In this document: one piece after another, positions 6,382-9,766 of the stretch
How positions within the stretch are numbered: position 1 is the first letter of the stretch
How the letters are laid out: every line of letters starts with the position of its first letter
NCBI GenBank assembly: GCA_031286725.1
Contig: JAITTR010000101.1
Location: 1-9,766, forward strand
Length of the DNA: 9,766 bases
Direction of reading: 5' to 3'
Source of the DNA: Holosporales bacterium
GTDB taxonomy: Bacteria > Pseudomonadota > Alphaproteobacteria > RUG11792
Notes under the pieces: generated by a model
Databases searched by the model: none
The model's input: the letters and a program-made list of their open reading frames with translations, nothing else
What the model was told of the DNA's origin: nothing
Program-made: the position numbers and the translations under genes

Positions 6382-6406
6382 TCGCTTAAGCGATGGGGAT
6401 ATCGCT
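6382..6406. promoter_or_regulatory. Two overlapping dyads upstream of the MFS operon
   Basis: TCGCTTAAGCGA (6382-6393) is a perfect 12-bp palindrome. Its right half also pairs with a third copy to form AGCGAT-GGGGAT-ATCGCT (6389-6406), a 6-bp stem with a 6-nt loop. The two structures share bases and exclude each other. They lie 22 nt upstream of the possible -35. An operator or a weak terminator of upstream transcription are both possible. Confidence 0.35.
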
Positions 6407-6428
6407 AATTTGTTTCCAAAGAAAGCTA

Positions 6429-6457
6429 TTGACCAAATTTCGCGTATATTTTAAATT
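6429..6457 (+). promoter_or_regulatory. Candidate promoter of the MFS-dacA-like-lolC operon
   Basis: TTGACC (6429-6434) matches the -35 consensus at five of six positions. TAAATT (6452-6457, 17-nt spacer) is a mediocre -10. The better TATATT at 6445 is too close at 10 nt. The MFS start codon lies 32 nt downstream. Confidence 0.38.
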
Positions 6458-6489
6458 ATTTTAATGAGTTGTTATTTTTTTACCAGAAA

Positions 6490-7740
6490 ATGGAATCAAA
6501 AATTTCTTATAGATCGTGGCTCGTATGGGGAGTTGCGGCGTTGTTTTATCTTTACGAGCTTATTTTGAGAGTTTCGCCAAGCGTTATGACAAACGAGTTG
6601 ATGTCAACGTTCAATGCTACGTCGACAACTCTGGGGATTTTGGTTTCTTTTTATTATTACGCTTATACGATTCTACAGCTGCCTTGCGGGATTATATTAG
6701 ATAAGTTAGGGCCAAGAAATCTTTTGGGATTATCGGCTATTTTATGCGTAATAGGATCCGTATTATTCGCCAGTTACGACACAATAAGCGTCGCTCAAAT
6801 AGGAAGGTTTTTGGTAGGAGCGGGCTCGGCTTGCGCGTTCATCAGTTGCTTGCAAATTTCGGCTAATCTTTTTCCAAAAAAGTATTTCGTAATTCTCGCG
6901 GGGGTAACGAATATGATGGGAACAATAGGCGGACTTTTAGGCGGAGCTCCCATAGCGAAGGCCGTAAATTCCATAGGGTGGCATAATACGACTTACGCTC
7001 TAGCTTCTATTGGCATTTTTATCGCTATTTTAATATTTGTTTTTGTCCCTAAGCGTATAACGAAAAAAGCTAAATCGGCAATACAAGAGGAATCGATTAT
7101 TCAATTGGTTTTAAACCTCATGAAGAATTCTCAAATAGTTTTATGCGGAGTAGTCGGCGGGTTGATGTATCTCCCTATATCCGCTTTTTCAGAATTGTGG
7201 GCTGTTCCATTTTTCATGGCAAAATACGGAATACGAAGCCAAGAAGCGGCTTTGGCCTCAGCAATTCTTTTTATAGGAGTCGCGATTGGTAGCTTGGTTC
7301 TTGCTATTTTGGCGAGAAAAATTAATAGTTATATGAAAACTATAAAAATGGGAGCTTTAGGAGCTGCCGTATTATTTATTCCGTTGTTATATTGCGAATT
7401 TTCTTTATATGCCGCTTTTGGCTTCGTATTTTTTATAGGTTTTTTTACTGGAGTTCAAGTTATAAACTTTACCTGCGCTCAAAATAACTCTACCTCGGAA
7501 ATTGCGGGGACTACAATAGCTCTTATTAATTGTATAGTGATGTTGATAGGATCAATATTCCAACCGCTTTTGGGGCTTTTGTTGGATATTTCTTGGAACG
7601 GGAAAATATCTGAATTCGGAGTTAGATATTACGATATTTCCTGCTATAAATACGCTATAATGACCTTGCCACTTTGTCTTCTAATCGCGTGTCTGTTCTC
7701 TTTATTTATTAAAGAGACGATAAATAAGGAAAATGAGTAA
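6490..7740 (+). CDS. MFS transporter, 12 membrane helices
   Basis: A 416-residue major facilitator carrier of the inner membrane; the substrate cannot be read from the sequence. The family's motif A in the loop between helices 2 and 3 is present as GIILDKLGPR (67-76). Roughly twelve hydrophobic segments are visible, with a basic central loop (KRITKKAK, about 188-195) dividing the two halves. The N-terminus, SYRSWLVWGVAALFYLYE, resembles a group of MFS proteins common in Rickettsiales, Legionella and Coxiella (from memory). I chose the ATG at 6490 over the in-frame TTG at 6469 because the seven extra residues (LLFFYQK) fall outside that conserved start; neither has a Shine-Dalgarno. First gene of an operon: the next gene overlaps its end by 8 nt. 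Confidence 0.9.
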   Translation: MESKISYRSWLVWGVAALFYLYELILRVSPSVMTNELMSTFNATSTTLGILVSFYYYAYTILQLPCGIILDKLGPRNLLGLSAILCVIGSVLFASYDTISVAQIGRFLVGAGSACAFISCLQISANLFPKKYFVILAGVTNMMGTIGGLLGGAPIAKAVNSIGWHNTTYALASIGIFIAILIFVFVPKRITKKAKSAIQEESIIQLVLNLMKNSQIVLCGVVGGLMYLPISAFSELWAVPFFMAKYGIRSQEAALASAILFIGVAIGSLVLAILARKINSYMKTIKMGALGAAVLFIPLLYCEFSLYAAFGFVFFIGFFTGVQVINFTCAQNNSTSEIAGTTIALINCIVMLIGSIFQPLLGLLLDISWNGKISEFGVRYYDISCYKYAIMTLPLCLLIACLFSLFIKETINKENE

Positions 7741-8761
7741 ATTTTATGTTTTTATATTATTCTTACTATTTCCTGTTAACGTTCGAGCAATAGTTTTTTC
7801 AATAGAACAATTGCCTATATCCGACGACGTTAAGAAGACGTTTCCAAAATTGAATTCCAGAAGTTTTATTATAACAAATAAAAAGGCGAATATTGTATTG
7901 CATGAAGAATTCTCTAAAATTCCCATGAAGTTTGAAGGCATTAATTATTTTATATTCTCGTCAATACTATTGCGATCTCTAGATAAAAAACAAGAAAAGG
8001 TAATTATAAATTATCTAAAGACAGGAAATGATACTCAGTTTAAAAATATTTTACTGGAGGAAAATATTAACGCATTATTGACTAAATATATAAAACAATA
8101 CGGAACTCAAAATACGTCCGTAAACTTAACTAATAATACAACAAACTTATACGATATTTGTTGTATGTTTTACGAGGCGTTTAATTTTTTAAAGAGATAT
8201 ACCTGTTCCGGGGTGTTAAAAAACGGTTACAATGTTAACCTTTTATCGTTTTCTATAGGGAAAAATTACGGTTGCGCGATAAAAATTAAAAATGCGAACA
8301 ATGAAGATTTCTATTGCGTTTTATATGGCGCTTCGTCTTTTAAAGCGTTGGAAGAAGACATAGAGAATATAAAAACTTGGCTGGTTCAATTTTTTACGTA
8401 TAAGGTTTCAATATCGGGAGAAAAGATCGCGGAAATACCAGTTTTTTACGGAGAAAAAGATAGTTGTATCGCGTCTATAAAGGAGGAGCATTTTGTTATT
8501 TTGTCAAAATATCTTAATAAAAACATAACAAAAACTTCTGTATATAGGACGATGTTGGAAGCTCCTGTTATGTCGGGCGAAAATATAGGCGTAGTGACAT
8601 ATAATACGTCTATATTCAAAAATAACATAATTAAATATATTCTGACTGACGAACATATTGAAAAAGCAAATAAACTAAAAATTATATTAGACTCTATTGC
8701 ATACATTATTTTTGGCTCTCCATATAGAAAAACTAAAATCTGTAAAAGCGAGGATTATTGA
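7733..8761 (+). CDS. DacA/PBP5-like (peptidase S11) protein lacking active-site motifs
   Basis: A 342-residue exported protein, short for the family (about 380-400). A signal peptide ends at about NVRA (19). Residues 41-58 match the opening strands of D-alanyl-D-alanine carboxypeptidases, the periplasmic enzymes that trim peptidoglycan stems. Residues 158-224 match the region from the KTG box onward (GVLKNGYN, then VLYGASSFKALEEDIENIKTW). Residues about 225-310 match the PBP5 C-terminal domain (EIPVFYGEKD, then an APVMSGENIGVV block). A final helix at 311-328 could be the membrane anchor. The catalytic SxxK is absent, the region that should hold SxN is deleted or unrecognisable, and KTG reads KNG (163-165). 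Penicillin-binding or carboxypeptidase activity is therefore unlikely. The ATG overlaps the MFS stop and lolC follows after one base, so it is translationally coupled. Family assignment rests on the C-terminal half. Confidence 0.8.
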   Translation: MSKFYVFILFLLFPVNVRAIVFSIEQLPISDDVKKTFPKLNSRSFIITNKKANIVLHEEFSKIPMKFEGINYFIFSSILLRSLDKKQEKVIINYLKTGNDTQFKNILLEENINALLTKYIKQYGTQNTSVNLTNNTTNLYDICCMFYEAFNFLKRYTCSGVLKNGYNVNLLSFSIGKNYGCAIKIKNANNEDFYCVLYGASSFKALEEDIENIKTWLVQFFTYKVSISGEKIAEIPVFYGEKDSCIASIKEEHFVILSKYLNKNITKTSVYRTMLEAPVMSGENIGVVTYNTSIFKNNIIKYILTDEHIEKANKLKIILDSIAYIIFGSPYRKTKICKSEDY

Positions 8762-8762
8762 A

Positions 8763-9766
8763 ATGTTAGAAAGATTTATAGCGTTTAGGTATTTGAGAAC
8801 AAGGAAAAACTCTGGATTTGCGTACGTTGTTACTTGGTTTTCTTTTATAGGAATAGCTTTAGGCGTCGCAACTTTAATAATAGTTACTTCCGTTATGAAC
8901 GGGTTTAGATTTGAATTATTGGAGAAAATAGTCGGAATGAAAGGCCATATTGTCGTTACCTCTATTCATTCTTCCGAAATAGACAATTACGAAAAATTAT
9001 CGAAATCTATTTTAGGTTCTAATGAAAAAATAAAAACGGTGATTCCTTTAATAGAACAACAGGTTGTTTTATTGTCAAATTCTAAGGCTAGAGGCGTGAT
9101 AGTCCAGGGCATAGAGGAAAATGATTTAAAGGCGAAAAAGCTTATTTCGGATAACATAAAGTTTGGAAACATAAAAAATTTTTCAAAAGATACCGTTTTT
9201 ATAGGAAAGAGATTAGCGGAAGCCCTAGACGTAAAGATTTGCGATAAGATAACGCTTCTTGTTCCGGATGGCGTCGTCACTCCTTTCGGCAATCTCTCGA
9301 AGGAAGAGATTTTTGAAATATCCGGGATTTTTGAAGTAGGCATGAACGAATATGACAAAAATATAATAATAATGCCATTAAATACCGCTCAAGATTTTTT
9401 CTCTATTCAAGGTTTGGTTAATCAAATTGAAGTATTCATTGGTAATATTGACAATACTAAACCAATAACGGACATTATATCTAAGAAGGCAGGGAATAAT
9501 TATAGAGTTTTGGATTGGCGTCATTCCGACGCCAGCATTTTTCATGCCGTTGTCGTCGAGAAAAATGTTATGACGTTGATTTTGAGCATTATAGTTTTAG
9601 TCGCCGTTTTTAATATAATTTCAGGGTTGACAATGCTAACTAACAGCAAAACAAAAGACATTGCAATCTTGAGAACGATGGGAGCAACGAAAAACATGAT
9701 ATTGAAAATTTTCTTTTATATAGGAGCGTCAATTGGAATATTAGGAACGTTTTCAGGAGTCGCTTT
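8763..9766 (+). CDS. lolC: Lipoprotein-releasing ABC transporter permease LolC, N-terminal part
   Basis: Inner-membrane permease of the Lol system, which with the LolD ATPase extracts outer-membrane lipoproteins and hands them to LolA. 334 residues are in the window and about 75-80 more should lie beyond the right edge. FIAFRYLRTR at the N-terminus is diagnostic. A first helix lies at about 20-44 and a periplasmic domain at about 46-265. Then DWRHSDASIFHAVVVEKNVM (251-270) leads into helix 2 (about 271-293). KDIAILRTMGAT (298-309) is the cytoplasmic coupling segment that contacts LolD, and helix 3 begins near 315. GAGG-like GCGAGG (8748-8753) lies nine bases before the ATG. Alphaproteobacteria often carry a single LolC/E-type permease, so LolC versus LolE is a naming choice. 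Third gene of the operon. Confidence 0.93.
   Translation, partial: MLERFIAFRYLRTRKNSGFAYVVTWFSFIGIALGVATLIIVTSVMNGFRFELLEKIVGMKGHIVVTSIHSSEIDNYEKLSKSILGSNEKIKTVIPLIEQQVVLLSNSKARGVIVQGIEENDLKAKKLISDNIKFGNIKNFSKDTVFIGKRLAEALDVKICDKITLLVPDGVVTPFGNLSKEEIFEISGIFEVGMNEYDKNIIIMPLNTAQDFFSIQGLVNQIEVFIGNIDNTKPITDIISKKAGNNYRVLDWRHSDASIFHAVVVEKNVMTLILSIIVLVAVFNIISGLTMLTNSKTKDIAILRTMGATKNMILKIFFYIGASIGILGTFSGVA

Noticed and set aside
6469..6489. TTG start for the MFS protein
   Set aside because: It adds LLFFYQK ahead of the conserved N-terminus and has no better ribosome site than the ATG at 6490.

Overview
This is an AT-rich stretch of a bacterial chromosome. The proteins (GroEL/GroES, a NuoB, LolC, an MFS carrier with an N-terminus like those of intracellular bacteria) point to an alphaproteobacterium, most likely host-associated and of the Rickettsiales/Holosporales type. 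That placement comes from remembered family sequences and the style of the region (AT-rich, decayed genes, long gaps), not from a phylogeny.

Layout. Positions 1-767 (minus) hold the start of an unrecognised secreted protein that runs off the left edge; its signal peptide carries an in-frame 30-bp duplication. Diverging from it is a lone nuoB (883-1341) with no other complex I gene beside it. Next is a full-length UDP-glucose-dehydrogenase-family gene (1558-2940) in which the active-site residues are replaced, so it is probably a pseudoenzyme. A promoter and a CIRCE operator (3188-3214) lead into groES-groEL (3237-5179).

From 5180 to about 6430 there is no convincing intact gene. This stretch holds a long-looped inverted repeat, a frameshifted remnant of an unknown protein (5233-5724), a short membrane reading frame (5687-5980) and a decayed VRR-NUC-type nuclease gene (about 5867-6203). 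It looks like a graveyard of phage or other accessory DNA between groEL and the next operon. Two overlapping dyads and a possible promoter (6382-6457) follow.

The right end is a tight envelope-related operon: a 12-helix MFS transporter (6490-7740), a DacA/PBP5-like protein overlapping it by 8 bases (7733-8761), and lolC one base later (8763 to the edge). The DacA-like protein keeps the fold's C-terminal half but lacks the SxxK and SxN motifs, and has Lys-Asn-Gly in place of Lys-Thr-Gly, so it too is probably inactive.

The main point of interest is that two intact, uninterrupted envelope-sugar and peptidoglycan family genes have both lost their catalytic residues, close to clearly broken genes. 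Either they have been kept for non-catalytic roles, or they are at an early stage of loss.
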